The notes under the pieces are model-generated. The model worked only from the letters and a program-made list of their open reading frames with translations, did not search any database and was not told the DNA's origin. Below, piece by piece: positions 15,685 to 24,148 of a stretch of 32,329 nucleotides of DNA. This DNA is from Spongiibacter pelagi (lineage in GTDB: Bacteria; Pseudomonadota; Gammaproteobacteria; Pseudomonadales; Spongiibacteraceae), in assembly GCF_014705705.1 (NCBI RefSeq), contig NZ_JACXLD010000013.1:1-32329 (forward strand). Reading direction: 5' to 3'. Made by a program: the position numbers and the translations under genes. How positions within the stretch are numbered: the stretch's first letter is position 1; each line of letters starts with the position of its first letter.

Positions 15685-17055
15685 TTATCGTGTTAGATTA
15701 TCGTGGTGAGCATAGGTGATTGCGCCTTCTTCACCGGACGGTTGCAACAAGGCTTTTACCATTATCATCAAAGCACCGCCGTCGGGAGTGAACTTTCCCT
15801 TGTAAGGCTTCTGGCCTTTGAAGCGCAGTGCGTGAACCAGTTTGTTCAGTGAGGCGTGGACGGTCGGCAACCAGCGCAGATAGTACACCTTGCGTACCGC
15901 GCGCATCTCGTCGCACAGTGGGTTCCCCAACATATAGCGTGAATACGCGTGTAGCAGATCAAACGCAAAGCGACCTGCCAATCGCTTCCATGCGCGGTCG
16001 CGGTGGTAACGGGTAAAGGCCTCTTCGAAACCAAGAAACAGCGCATCATACAAATCATAGGTAAATCTTGAAGGTTCACCGAGGGTCGCCCAGCACATAT
16101 CCAGCAGGTAAAAATTCTGCTCGGTGCTACGGGGCACAATATCATTGCGCACACCCATCAGATAACCGATATAAGTCCACTGCATGCGCAGGCCTTCCAG
16201 ATCCCGATCGGTGACCGGATGGCCGAAGACGCGCTCACACAAACCGATCTGCAAGCCGAAAAAAGGAATACCGAAGGCGGTATCAACTTGGTTCATGGGA
16301 TTGCCATAGGTGGCATAGTCGAACAGATCACCCTCGGTGGATTTGATCATTTTTGCACGCACCATGGCGTGCATCAGGCGCACATTCACCGCTGCTTTAA
16401 AGCCTGGCCCGTAGCGTCGCAGGCCGTCTTTACAACCGGTTTGCGCGTAAAACGCAACGCTTTCCAGGCTGCGATTCACAATATTCTTCTGAAAGCGCCC
16501 CGTCATGCCTACGGCGTTGCTGATACTGTGGCTACCGGCTGTCGCCAACGAACCCAGCGTAACGCCGAGCATAATGCCCAGATAGCTCGCTTTGTCGAGC
16601 ATCATCACGCCATCATTGACCTTGTCCCAATCCAGCCACTCCGGGATATGATCCAATTGCGCAAACAGATCCAGCAATTCTTGTGGTGGATTGTCCAGGC
16701 TGTCGATACCGTGATCGATCGCCTGCAGAAACATTTTTCGACCCTTCCCGCTAGGCAGACGGTTGAACATTTCAACCACCGCATCCATCAAGGGATCACC
16801 TTCCCAGGCGGCGTCAAACAAGCGTGCTGAATAATTTTCGTCAATCGATGGAAGACTATCGTTAACGGTACGAAAATCATCAAGCAGGAATTTTCGCAGC
16901 TGCCAGGTAGAAGGCGTGTATTGATATCGGGCAGGTGCCGCTCTTTCCGGCTTTGCACCCTCTTCTCTCACGTAGTTAAGAGGGTGGTCAGCCAGTAACG
17001 CTTGAGTCAGATCAGGCGTTGACGGAACGGTATTATGGGGGGGTACGGCATTCAT
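15685..17055 (-). CDS. MpaB/Lcp-family (DUF2236) heme oxygenase
   Basis: This 456-aa all-alpha protein belongs to the MpaB / latex-clearing-protein superfamily, whose members bind heme b and cleave C=C bonds (rubber, meroterpenoid chains). Key residues fit the Lcp pattern: R195 and S199 (NRSLES), H229 and R233 (RLMHAMVR), with the Arg-to-His distance of 34 and His-to-Arg distance of 4 as in R164, T168, H198, R202 of Lcp. The lysine next to the Thr in Lcp is a glutamate here. No signal peptide is seen, so it is cytoplasmic or membrane-associated. The start ATG has GAGGAG 6 nt upstream. It is monocistronic with its own terminator. The substrate is unknown; an unsaturated terpenoid or fatty compound is plausible. 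Confidence 0.8.
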   Translation of the reverse strand: MNAVPPHNTVPSTPDLTQALLADHPLNYVREEGAKPERAAPARYQYTPSTWQLRKFLLDDFRTVNDSLPSIDENYSARLFDAAWEGDPLMDAVVEMFNRLPSGKGRKMFLQAIDHGIDSLDNPPQELLDLFAQLDHIPEWLDWDKVNDGVMMLDKASYLGIMLGVTLGSLATAGSHSISNAVGMTGRFQKNIVNRSLESVAFYAQTGCKDGLRRYGPGFKAAVNVRLMHAMVRAKMIKSTEGDLFDYATYGNPMNQVDTAFGIPFFGLQIGLCERVFGHPVTDRDLEGLRMQWTYIGYLMGVRNDIVPRSTEQNFYLLDMCWATLGEPSRFTYDLYDALFLGFEEAFTRYHRDRAWKRLAGRFAFDLLHAYSRYMLGNPLCDEMRAVRKVYYLRWLPTVHASLNKLVHALRFKGQKPYKGKFTPDGGALMIMVKALLQPSGEEGAITYAHHDNLTR

Positions 17056-17231
17056 TGTGCGCTCCTCGGTTTATTGCCGGATACACAATATCCTGCTGCG
17101 TGTACGTGATGCAGTCATATCAGGTGCAATATCATTCAGATTACGACACCACACCGATTCATTCAGCAGAGCTTAAAAATACCGGATTATTAACCGATTG
17201 ATAAACCTGCCTTGACTCCACGCGGCGGTCG

Positions 17232-18461
17232 TCACTGACCAAAGCCAAGAAAGCTTCCACCGAACAGATAGACAAGCTGGGCGGTTCCTGCAGCGCCACC
17301 CAGAAAGCCGCCCACCAGTATCACAATCCACTGTTCAGACTCGAAGATGGGCATAAGCAGGCCCTGGAACTGATGTGGAGAAAGCGCTGATAACCGCCGT
17401 GAAATAAGATTGTTGATGGGCTCCAGCAATTTCCGGGTGACTTTAGGTTGATCGAGGGCACGCATCAACCGGTCCTGTACAAGACTGATGGTCATTGCAT
17501 CAAATTCAGTTTTCTGGCCCGAAATGCGCATCAGCTTGTCGAAGGTACTGCTGAAACGATTTTTATCCATGATTTTACGGATTTTTCGACGTACCAGACG
17601 ATGTACTTCATCGCTGTTATCCCCTTTCCAGATGTAGTCGAACAAACCCCGCACATCGAGAAACTGACTGGTAAAGGAATCTGCAAATTGCGCCGATACT
17701 ACCTGTTGTCGTTTGATGAAAATGCCTTGCAATTTGTAGCCGAGAATATTCACCGGTTCGCCGGGTTTGAAGATAATCTGTAGGGCAATCCAGTTGGTGC
17801 CAGCGCCAACCAACACACCAAACAGGGGTAATACCCACGCACTCGGAAGGTAATACCAGATCAATGCCTGAGCAATGCCCAACGGGAAGCCAAGGAACAG
17901 ACCGCTCAGGATAATCAACTTGAGCTCGTAGCCCGCCATCCTGGTTACAAGGTTAGTAACAATTTCAGGATTTTTCTCGGCCTCTTTGGCAGCTATCTCC
18001 TCAATATTGATAAATCGCTCTGCATTCTGCGCAACGTCTTCGAGGATTTCCCTAGAGAGCTCGGGCAGCTGTTCCCTGACTTTTCGATAGACCATGGCCC
18101 GAATGGGTTTGGGTGACAATTCCCAGTAGAGCGTGGTGTGCTCCTCCATAATGTCGTCGACCCATTCTTCAATCTGCGGGGAAACCATATGGCTGATATA
18201 GCCAATGGCATCAGCTTCATCCAGCGCAGCCAGCATCTCCCGTTCGGTACAGATCACTGAAATAGAGTTTTTCACCAGTTGTTTGGTGAGACGAACGCGC
18301 ATTCGGGGCACGATACCTTGCCAGCCGATAAAATTGCCGATGCCCACCCAGCGCACCGGATACAGAATCATCTTGATCCCGATCAGATTCGTAAACCAGC
18401 CGATAAACGCGGTGATAAGAGGAATCAGTAGGTAAGGAATATAGTGGTTGTATGCTTCCAC
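17232..18461 (-). CDS. DUF445-family membrane protein
   Basis: This 409-aa protein has an N-terminal membrane helix (PYLLIPLITAFIGWFTNLIGIKMILYP, 9-35) bearing the DUF445 signature TNxxGIKM. A helical charged middle region follows, then a central membrane pair (about 185-230, with GAGTNWIALQIIFKPGEP, a second copy of the signature), and a C-terminal helix with GGFLGGAAGTAQLVYLFGGSFLG. The duplicated TNxxAxKxxFxP-like motif is typical of the family (YheB-like). The function is unknown in general; a role in envelope or lipid handling has been suggested by gene context. It is the last gene of the membrane protein-START-DUF445 run, 50 bp after the START gene. Confidence 0.82.
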   Translation of the reverse strand: MEAYNHYIPYLLIPLITAFIGWFTNLIGIKMILYPVRWVGIGNFIGWQGIVPRMRVRLTKQLVKNSISVICTEREMLAALDEADAIGYISHMVSPQIEEWVDDIMEEHTTLYWELSPKPIRAMVYRKVREQLPELSREILEDVAQNAERFINIEEIAAKEAEKNPEIVTNLVTRMAGYELKLIILSGLFLGFPLGIAQALIWYYLPSAWVLPLFGVLVGAGTNWIALQIIFKPGEPVNILGYKLQGIFIKRQQVVSAQFADSFTSQFLDVRGLFDYIWKGDNSDEVHRLVRRKIRKIMDKNRFSSTFDKLMRISGQKTEFDAMTISLVQDRLMRALDQPKVTRKLLEPINNLISRRLSALSPHQFQGLLMPIFESEQWIVILVGGFLGGAAGTAQLVYLFGGSFLGFGQ

Positions 18462-18511
18462 CTTCTTGCGCCCCAGTCGTCAAGTGTAGTGATTGGTGTT
18501 TAATAAAACCG

Positions 18512-19165
18512 TCAAGGTTCGGCTACATTGCTCACTTGTGCGTCAGAGAACTCACCACGCTCGATGGCGGCCCGCAGAACACTGATGGATTCGTGGGGAG
18601 GCCCTACTGACAGCCAATTTACCATCTTGGCCGGCAACGGGCCGTTGGGGTCTGTATGGGTAATCCAGGTCACGTCTACGCCCCCTTGATCATTCGGTAA
18701 CAGCGTCCACTGTTGAACGGATTCAATCACTCTGACCTTGCCATTTTTCTCTGGCAGGATGCCGGTCAATGCGCGGTCAGTCAGGATGACAGCATGACTT
18801 TTGTCGTCCTGATGTATGGTGCGGTGATACAACACATCGCGATCTGTCACCGGCCAGGGCATGTCCATCTGAAAATACAGTTGTGACTCAGACGCATTCA
18901 GCTGCTGTAGCAGTTCAGCTGAGGAGATTATCTTGTTCAATTTAGGCCAATAGCTCATATCCTGAAGTAGTGCAACGATACTGCTGACGCGCCCCTCAAT
19001 CGTGGTACTGGCCCGGATTTCGCGATAGGCAGAGCCCTCTACAGGACGGGTTGCTATCAGAATGCCATTACTGTCTTTTTCCAGCCGCCAGGCTGCTTCG
19101 TCTGCGTTCACGCCGAGTACCTGAAGTGACAAAAATAAAAAGGAAACAAGAGCGGCACGCTTCAT
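18512..19165 (-). CDS. Secreted START-domain protein
   Basis: This 217-aa protein has a signal peptide (MKRAALVSFLFLSLQVLGVNA, cut near residue 21) and a single START/SRPBCC lipid-binding domain. Landmarks are AYREIRASTTIEGRVSSIVALL (46-67), DMSYWPKL, YFQMDMPWPVTDRDVLYHRT (about 96-115, the most conserved START stretch in bacteria) and WLSVGPPHESISVLRAAIE at the C-terminal helix. Such proteins bind a hydrophobic ligand in the periplasm. Its ATG overlaps the upstream membrane-protein stop (ATGA) with GGAG before it, so the two are made together. Confidence 0.85.
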   Translation of the reverse strand: MKRAALVSFLFLSLQVLGVNADEAAWRLEKDSNGILIATRPVEGSAYREIRASTTIEGRVSSIVALLQDMSYWPKLNKIISSAELLQQLNASESQLYFQMDMPWPVTDRDVLYHRTIHQDDKSHAVILTDRALTGILPEKNGKVRVIESVQQWTLLPNDQGGVDVTWITHTDPNGPLPAKMVNWLSVGPPHESISVLRAAIERGEFSDAQVSNVAEP

Positions 19166-19857
19166 GGTATCTCCTGTGAGTCAGATTGGCTGATTCCGCG
19201 AATAAGCAGCACACTTCCCATAATAAAGAAAAGCACTAGGCAGGCGTAGGTAACCCAGAAAGTAATCAAACCGTTGTAGGCGAAGGGGCCGCTCTTGAAG
19301 AAGATCATCAGACCGGCTGACAGGCTGACCATGGCGATAAAAATCAAAAAGTACCCGTACCATCGGGGATAGAACGATTCCCTAACGTTGGAAGACAGTA
19401 CGGCGATGGCAATAACGATAACCTCTAGGGTGGCTTCCGGGTAAAACCAGGTAGCGTTGAACCAGCCAAAATCGTGGAATGCCAGCGTTATTTCCGGCAT
19501 ACGCTCGGGTCTGAAGGCAGCTAGGCCCCAGCTCATCCACATCATCATGGTAGCGACCACACCGAGAATGCCGGTCGCTAGTTGGATGTCGGCCAAAATT
19601 GGGAAGCCCATACGGTGGCGAATAACCCAGGATGTGGCAATCATCCATGGGATCAGGAAAATGGTACAGGTCATGGCCAGTAGCAAGCCAAAGCGCTTCA
19701 TATTGGTATCTTCACTGTAAAACGCGGCAATTTCCGTGGCAGCGGCAGCCGGGTCACTGGGTGGAATCCAGTTGGCCAAGAAGATCCATCCAATCGCGAT
19801 GCCAATACTGGCGACAATGCCTGACCAGGCAGAAAGCTTGAGGTGTGTCTTATTCAT
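19162..19857 (-). CDS. Six-helix integral membrane protein, unknown function
   Basis: 231 aa with hydrophobic segments near residues 8-30, 55-78, 90-110, 140-156, 168-186 and 198-222. I do not recognise a named family. An aromatic stretch between helices 3 and 4 (FHDFGWFNATWFYPEATLEV) is notable. It is the first gene of the run with the START protein and DUF445, and divergent from the second AraC gene, with copy 3 of the AraC-linked motif 129 bp upstream. A role in moving or sensing the ligand of the START protein would fit, but this is inference. Confidence 0.75.
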   Translation of the reverse strand: MNKTHLKLSAWSGIVASIGIAIGWIFLANWIPPSDPAAAATEIAAFYSEDTNMKRFGLLLAMTCTIFLIPWMIATSWVIRHRMGFPILADIQLATGILGVVATMMMWMSWGLAAFRPERMPEITLAFHDFGWFNATWFYPEATLEVIVIAIAVLSSNVRESFYPRWYGYFLIFIAMVSLSAGLMIFFKSGPFAYNGLITFWVTYACLVLFFIMGSVLLIRGISQSDSQEIP

Positions 19858-19984
19858 TGTGCGAGTCTCTCCCCTCGATATGGTTGCAGCGCCGTTGCTG
19901 TGAGTCTGATCACAGTCCAGTCTAGTCAGAGTCCAGATCGTGGCGGTGAATTGATCTTATGCCGGCGGCCGGATGCAATGTTGT

Positions 19985-20008
19985 CATTTCAGGAGGAAAA
20001 CCATTCGC
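19985..20008 (+). promoter_or_regulatory. AraC-linked motif, copy 3
   Basis: CATTTC (19985-19990), 6 bp, AAAACCATTCGC (19997-20008): same halves and same spacing as copy 1 at 11792. It lies between the membrane-protein operon (minus) and the AraC gene at 20122 (plus), about 115-130 bp from either start. Confidence 0.5.
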
Positions 20009-20121
20009 TTGGCGCCTCACCATATTGAGCCTTTAAGCCAGCTGGTGTTGAATAGCGGTCGCGCATTGATCCAATTCAGCTCTGGTTCTAGACTGAAAGT
20101 ACTACAGAGGTAAAGAATGCG

Positions 20122-21204
20122 ATGAATACCAAGTCGTCAGGCTCTGGTCATAACAAGAATAATGCCGCTGGCAATTTGCAACTGACGGATATCTCCAGTA
20201 ATCACCTTACGCTGCTGTCGTGGGTATTACAGCGTCACGGCATGGATGCAGGTACCATCTTTGCTGAAGCCAATGTCAGCGCTCCGGCCACTAACAGTCC
20301 GACCGATCGGGTGCCGCTGGTATCTGTTATTCGGGTGTTGGAACATATCCGGGAAAAGACCGGCGATCCCTGTATCGGTTTAAAACTATACCGGTACATG
20401 CGACTAACCCACTTGAATGTGCTTGGCTTTGCGCTTTCCTGCAGCAGTACGTTGCTGGACTTTGTACTGCGTGCACAGCGGTTTTTTGGCTATGTTGGCT
20501 CCGCGTTCAGGCTTGAAATTGAAGAACTTGAGAATAGCTTCCTGCTTCGAATACAGATGGATGGGGCTATTTTTCAGGAGCAGCTCAAAGGCGAACAGGG
20601 CACTCATCTGTTGATCGAATCCTTTGGGTATTCGGCCTTTGGCATTACTCAAGAAGTCTATGGCGACCCTGTCCCGCTATTGAAAATGTATCTCTACGGT
20701 GAGCCACACCCCGATGTAGTAGCGGAGTTCAAAACGGTTGGGGGTGAGGCGCCAGTTATTACCGGCAATGATTTTCTCGGAGTTGAAGTCGACAAGGTCG
20801 TTATGAAAACGATACTTCCGGGCGCCAACCCCCAGCTTGCGCGAGAGAGCGATGAACTGGTGATCGAACTGATGGCCACCATCAGTCAGACCAATATTGT
20901 TCACCGTTGCGAACGCCTGATTATGGAAGGTTTAGCGACGGGCGATTCCAGTTTGAAGCAGGTTGCGAGACAGATGGGGATGAGTGAGCGCGTTCTGCAG
21001 CAACATCTACATGACGACGGCTTAAGCTTCAGCTCACTGGTCAACCGCATCAAGAAAACGCTGGCGATTCAATATCTTCAGGAAGACAAGAAAAATATCA
21101 GTCAGATCGCCTATATGCTGGGCTTTGACAGCGCCAGCAATTTCAGCCGCGCGTTTCGCAGTTGGACAGGCTTCTCTCCCAGAGAATTCAAAAACCAGAA
21201 GTAG
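20122..21204 (+). CDS. AraC-family transcriptional regulator (second copy)
   Basis: This 360-aa protein has the same architecture as the regulator at 11821. An arabinose-binding-like N-domain (about 25-210) contains GLKLYRYMRLTHLNVLGFALSCSSTLLDFV. The C-terminal AraC DNA-binding domain includes LKQVARQMGMSERVLQQHL and ISQIAYMLGFDSASNFSRAFRSWTGFSPREF. It is divergent from the membrane protein-START-DUF445 genes and convergent with the second monooxygenase, the two most likely targets. The ATG at 20122 follows AGAGG at a rather long distance; an out-of-frame ATG sits 5 nt before it. A perfect hairpin terminator follows. Confidence 0.88.
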   Translation: MNTKSSGSGHNKNNAAGNLQLTDISSNHLTLLSWVLQRHGMDAGTIFAEANVSAPATNSPTDRVPLVSVIRVLEHIREKTGDPCIGLKLYRYMRLTHLNVLGFALSCSSTLLDFVLRAQRFFGYVGSAFRLEIEELENSFLLRIQMDGAIFQEQLKGEQGTHLLIESFGYSAFGITQEVYGDPVPLLKMYLYGEPHPDVVAEFKTVGGEAPVITGNDFLGVEVDKVVMKTILPGANPQLARESDELVIELMATISQTNIVHRCERLIMEGLATGDSSLKQVARQMGMSERVLQQHLHDDGLSFSSLVNRIKKTLAIQYLQEDKKNISQIAYMLGFDSASNFSRAFRSWTGFSPREFKNQK

Positions 21205-21225
21205 CGCCTGCTTGCAGGCGCTTTA
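21203..21225. terminator. Bidirectional terminator between the AraC regulator and the second monooxygenase
   Basis: AGCGCCTG / CAGGCGCT, an 8-bp perfect stem with a 4-base loop, overlapping the AraC stop codon and followed by TTTAAAG. The short T and A runs on the two sides could serve both converging genes. Confidence 0.65.
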
Positions 21226-21233
21226 AAGCCTCC

Positions 21234-22724
21234 TCAGGCAACCTGACGGGTTTGCGCTTCCTTCTTGGCGCCAACAACGGATAAACGCATAAACTTCAGC
21301 TCAGGCACTTCTATAGCCTTCTCCAACAAATCAACGCAATCCTTTCGGTAATCATTCAAGACCAGCCACGGCTTTCGGCTGCCTTTGCGTGGCAGACAAT
21401 GTTGACCGCGCTTCACATAACCAGCATTGATCACATCTATAAAGGGGGCATCGTGAACGGTGCAGTTGTGTTCGTCCACAGGTATCGCCGCACTGAAGCC
21501 CTTTTCGTCCATATGATTGAGGAGACGACAGACATACTTCGCGACCAGATCAGCCTTCAGCGTCCAAGGGTAGCTGACATAGCCAAATATCCAGCTGAAA
21601 TTGGGCAAATCCTGAATCAAAGCACCGTTGAACTGCATCAGCTTACTGATATCTTTTGTAAGACCATCTACGCTCAGCTGCGCTCCACCCAGCATTTGCA
21701 ATTCCAGCCCGGTCGCCTTTATCACGATATCCGCGTCAATATGACTGCCGGACTTCAGCAAAATCCCCTTATCGGTAAAGCGCTCAATATGGCCGGTTTC
21801 TACCGACGCATCACCAGCGCGAATGGCCTTGAAAAAATCATTCCGTGGAACTAGGCACAGGCGCTGATCCCAGGGATCGTATTTGGGATTAAAATGCTCC
21901 ATATTGTCCTTGCCGACCTGGCGTTCAACCAGCTTCATCAGCAACTTGCGAACGGCTTTCGGGTAACGCCGAGATGCCCCCCACAGGGTTTCAAACAGAC
22001 GGATATAGAAGCGCCTGATAAGCTCGTTGCTGCGCTCTTCAGAAAGAAAAATATTGAGCAGTGGAGAAACTCGGTCGTGTTCAGGAATGGAAATAATATA
22101 GGTAGGTGAGCGCTGCAGCATGGTTACATGGCCAGCCTCTTTGGCCATGGCAGGAACCAGTGTGACGGCCGTAGCGCCACTGCCGATAATAACCACTTTC
22201 TTGTTGCTGTAATCGGTATTTTCAGGCCAATGTTGCGGATGAATAATTTGGCCGCCAAAGGCATCTTCTTTGGGTAACGTCGGGTTGTAGCCCGCATCAT
22301 GGTTGTAGTAGCCGGAGCCCATCACCAGAAAGCGCGCTTTGTATTCAAGCGTCTCACCGCTGATTTCATCTTTCGCGGTAACCGTCCAGCAGCAGGCCTC
22401 GCTCGACCAGCTGGCGTGAGTGACCTGTTGTCCGAAACGGATTGCCTCAGGGACTTTATGCTCTTCTGCGGCCTCTTCCAGATAAGTTCGAATAGCCTCG
22501 GCACTGCCCAGAATTTTGCGGTTTTTCCAGCGTTTGAAACCGTATCCAAAGGTAAACATGTCCGCGTCAGAGCGAATGCCCGGGTACTTGAATAAATCCC
22601 AGGTTCCCCCGATACGGTGACGACGCTCCAGAATCGTAAAGGACTTTCCAGGGCAGTTCATGCGCAGATGGCAAGCCATCCCTATGCCCGAAATTCCCGC
22701 GCCAACAATCAGTACTTCATCCAT
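21234..22724 (-). CDS. AlmA/EthA/MymA-type flavin monooxygenase
   Basis: This 496-aa enzyme has GAGISG (8-13), GGTWDLFKYPGIRSDADMFTFGY (39-61, diagnostic for the EthA/MymA/AlmA branch), the Baeyer-Villiger fingerprint FGGQIIHPQHWP (156-167) and the second cofactor motif GSGATA (181-186). The end, YVKRGQHCLPRKGSRKPW, is also characteristic. Known members oxidise long ketones and alkanes (AlmA), ketones and thioamides (EthA), or lipids (MymA). Which one applies here cannot be decided, so no symbol is given. The start ATG has AGAGG 8 nt upstream. It is monocistronic and converges on the AraC gene. Confidence 0.88.
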   Translation of the reverse strand: MDEVLIVGAGISGIGMACHLRMNCPGKSFTILERRHRIGGTWDLFKYPGIRSDADMFTFGYGFKRWKNRKILGSAEAIRTYLEEAAEEHKVPEAIRFGQQVTHASWSSEACCWTVTAKDEISGETLEYKARFLVMGSGYYNHDAGYNPTLPKEDAFGGQIIHPQHWPENTDYSNKKVVIIGSGATAVTLVPAMAKEAGHVTMLQRSPTYIISIPEHDRVSPLLNIFLSEERSNELIRRFYIRLFETLWGASRRYPKAVRKLLMKLVERQVGKDNMEHFNPKYDPWDQRLCLVPRNDFFKAIRAGDASVETGHIERFTDKGILLKSGSHIDADIVIKATGLELQMLGGAQLSVDGLTKDISKLMQFNGALIQDLPNFSWIFGYVSYPWTLKADLVAKYVCRLLNHMDEKGFSAAIPVDEHNCTVHDAPFIDVINAGYVKRGQHCLPRKGSRKPWLVLNDYRKDCVDLLEKAIEVPELKFMRLSVVGAKKEAQTRQVA

Positions 22725-23268
22725 CGCATGCCTCTGCTTATATGTAGTGAGTCATCAAAAGTCTATGGCAAGGTTTAGGATACGAGGCTTCATTTCACGC
22801 GGAATAATGTTCCCAACACTACGCCAAAACCTAGGTAATGCCACTGATGAGGTATTTAGCGAGAGGAGGATGCTGCTATGTGGTTTTGATGGTTATCTGA
22901 GATGCACTGATATCTGATTATCAAAGGCTGCCTCACGGCTTACAGACTTTGTTTGATCGATTTGCTGGTCATACGTGATATTGGATTATCCACGGGCTAG
23001 CGGTGCCCCCCACTTGTTAGAAGTCGAAGTCGTGTACGCCTTTAGGGTAGCCGATCGAGGTACTTTATTGGCCGGCGGCTTACCATTATCGTGCAATTCC
23101 AGCAACCAGTTAGCCGGCATAGTCCGGGGGTCACATTATGCAACGGTACCGCCTTTGAAAATGCCGCGTTCGCGAGAATTTTCTTTACTACGGGATGACT
23201 GCTTGGTGACTTATTGCCGCCATTGTTTGCGGCGCTATGAGCGTCGGCTTTGTGCCAAAAGTCGTCCA
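22725..23268. other. Gene-free stretch at the boundary between metabolic core and accessory island
   Basis: There is no supported gene in 544 bp. Two weak minus-strand frames overlap here, one at 23042-23272 and another beginning MPANWLLELHDNGK and ending near 22989. Neither has a ribosome-binding site or a recognisable family. The stretch directly follows the tyrosine recombinase gene, so it is where an attachment site would be expected. I could not identify one. Confidence 0.4.
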
Positions 23269-24027
23269 TCAATGAAAATCCACCCCGTCCAAAAAATGCC
23301 CGCCATCGGCGGTGAGCACATTGGTATAGATTTCGGTGCTTTCAATGGATTTGTGCCCGAGGAGCTGGCTCAGGATCTTCAGCGGCCGTCCGTGTAGCAG
23401 CAGGTGAATCGCAAAGCTGTGCCGAAAGGTATGACACGTGATATTGATCGGCGCGCCCCCTACCCGCTCCACTAAATCGTGGATGTGTCGATTCACCGTC
23501 TGGCGCGCCATCGTAAAAATCCGCTCGTCTTTCCTAAAATGCCCCGCATACAAGTAGCTCTGAATTCGGTCGACCACAATGGGATCCACAATGGGGATGG
23601 CCCGCTTGGGACTGCGAGCCAATTGAGTCTTTGTCGGCCGCCCCGGCCGTTGCTTTAAGGTGCGTAGCACCACCATGAAATCGTAGCCATCATCCACAAA
23701 ATGACTGGGCGTGAGCGCCAGCACCTCAGAGATGCGGGCGCCGGTGGTCCACATGAGGTCGAGGATTAAGCGGTAGGTCGGGTGTTTTTCGGCATCAAGC
23801 AGGCCGAGAATTTCAGGTTTCAGCAAATAAGCCGGCATGTTTTCGATGGTATCGAGGACCATCTCACGCTTGGCGATCAGGCGCTGCCAGTCGATTTGCA
23901 CATGCTGAATAGGAAACGTATCCAGGCGTGGTGGATTCGGGTAGAAGAGCCTCGGTGGGCGCTTTGATTGAAATGCTCCGCTGCTGTCCTGAATCCGTAC
24001 CATTTCACCATAATCCCTGGTGCACAT
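23269..24027 (-). CDS. Short tyrosine recombinase/integrase
   Basis: This 252-aa site-specific recombinase contains the whole catalytic domain: Arg in GARISEVLAL, a beta-hairpin Lys in LKQRPGRPTKTQ, HTFRHSFA (His-x-x-Arg), LLGHKSIESTEIYT (His and the nucleophilic Tyr). The N-terminal arm-binding part is short (about 80 residues). It is smaller than integron integrases (about 320-340 aa) and I see no IntI-specific insertion, so it is not the integrase of the cassette array at the left. It may move the accessory island or resolve plasmid dimers. The start could also be Met9. It lies next to the Fic module. Confidence 0.85.
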   Translation of the reverse strand: MCTRDYGEMVRIQDSSGAFQSKRPPRLFYPNPPRLDTFPIQHVQIDWQRLIAKREMVLDTIENMPAYLLKPEILGLLDAEKHPTYRLILDLMWTTGARISEVLALTPSHFVDDGYDFMVVLRTLKQRPGRPTKTQLARSPKRAIPIVDPIVVDRIQSYLYAGHFRKDERIFTMARQTVNRHIHDLVERVGGAPINITCHTFRHSFAIHLLLHGRPLKILSQLLGHKSIESTEIYTNVLTADGGHFLDGVDFH

Positions 24028-24091
24028 TTATCCCTGTTATACGCCCCCAGTTCACCCCCGGCAACCCCTAAAAGCCGACAAAACAGCGGAA

Positions 24092-24104
24092 AACCCGGCG
24101 GGTT
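24092..24104 (-). terminator. Weak hairpin after the fic gene
   Basis: AACCC-GCC-GGGTT followed by TTCC on the minus strand, 45 bp past the fic stop. The stem is short and the T-tract poor, so this is only a candidate. Confidence 0.3.
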
Positions 24105-24148
24105 CCAGAATACGCATAAAGGGTGCAATCGTGTTAAATCCGCAGGCC

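Noticed and set aside
16219-16830. 203-codon plus-strand frame inside the MpaB-family gene
   Set aside because: Shadow of the sense gene, with low-complexity His/Ile/Gln-rich translation and no ribosome-binding site.
23042-23272. 76-codon minus-strand frame (MMDDFWHKADAHSAAN...)
   Set aside because: No recognisable family and no ribosome-binding site; another frame over the same bases reads equally well, so neither is supported.
23269-24027. Tyrosine recombinase as the integron integrase of the cassette array
   Set aside because: It is about 70-90 residues shorter than IntI proteins, shows no IntI-specific insertion, is 18 kb away from the array and is surrounded by non-cassette genes.
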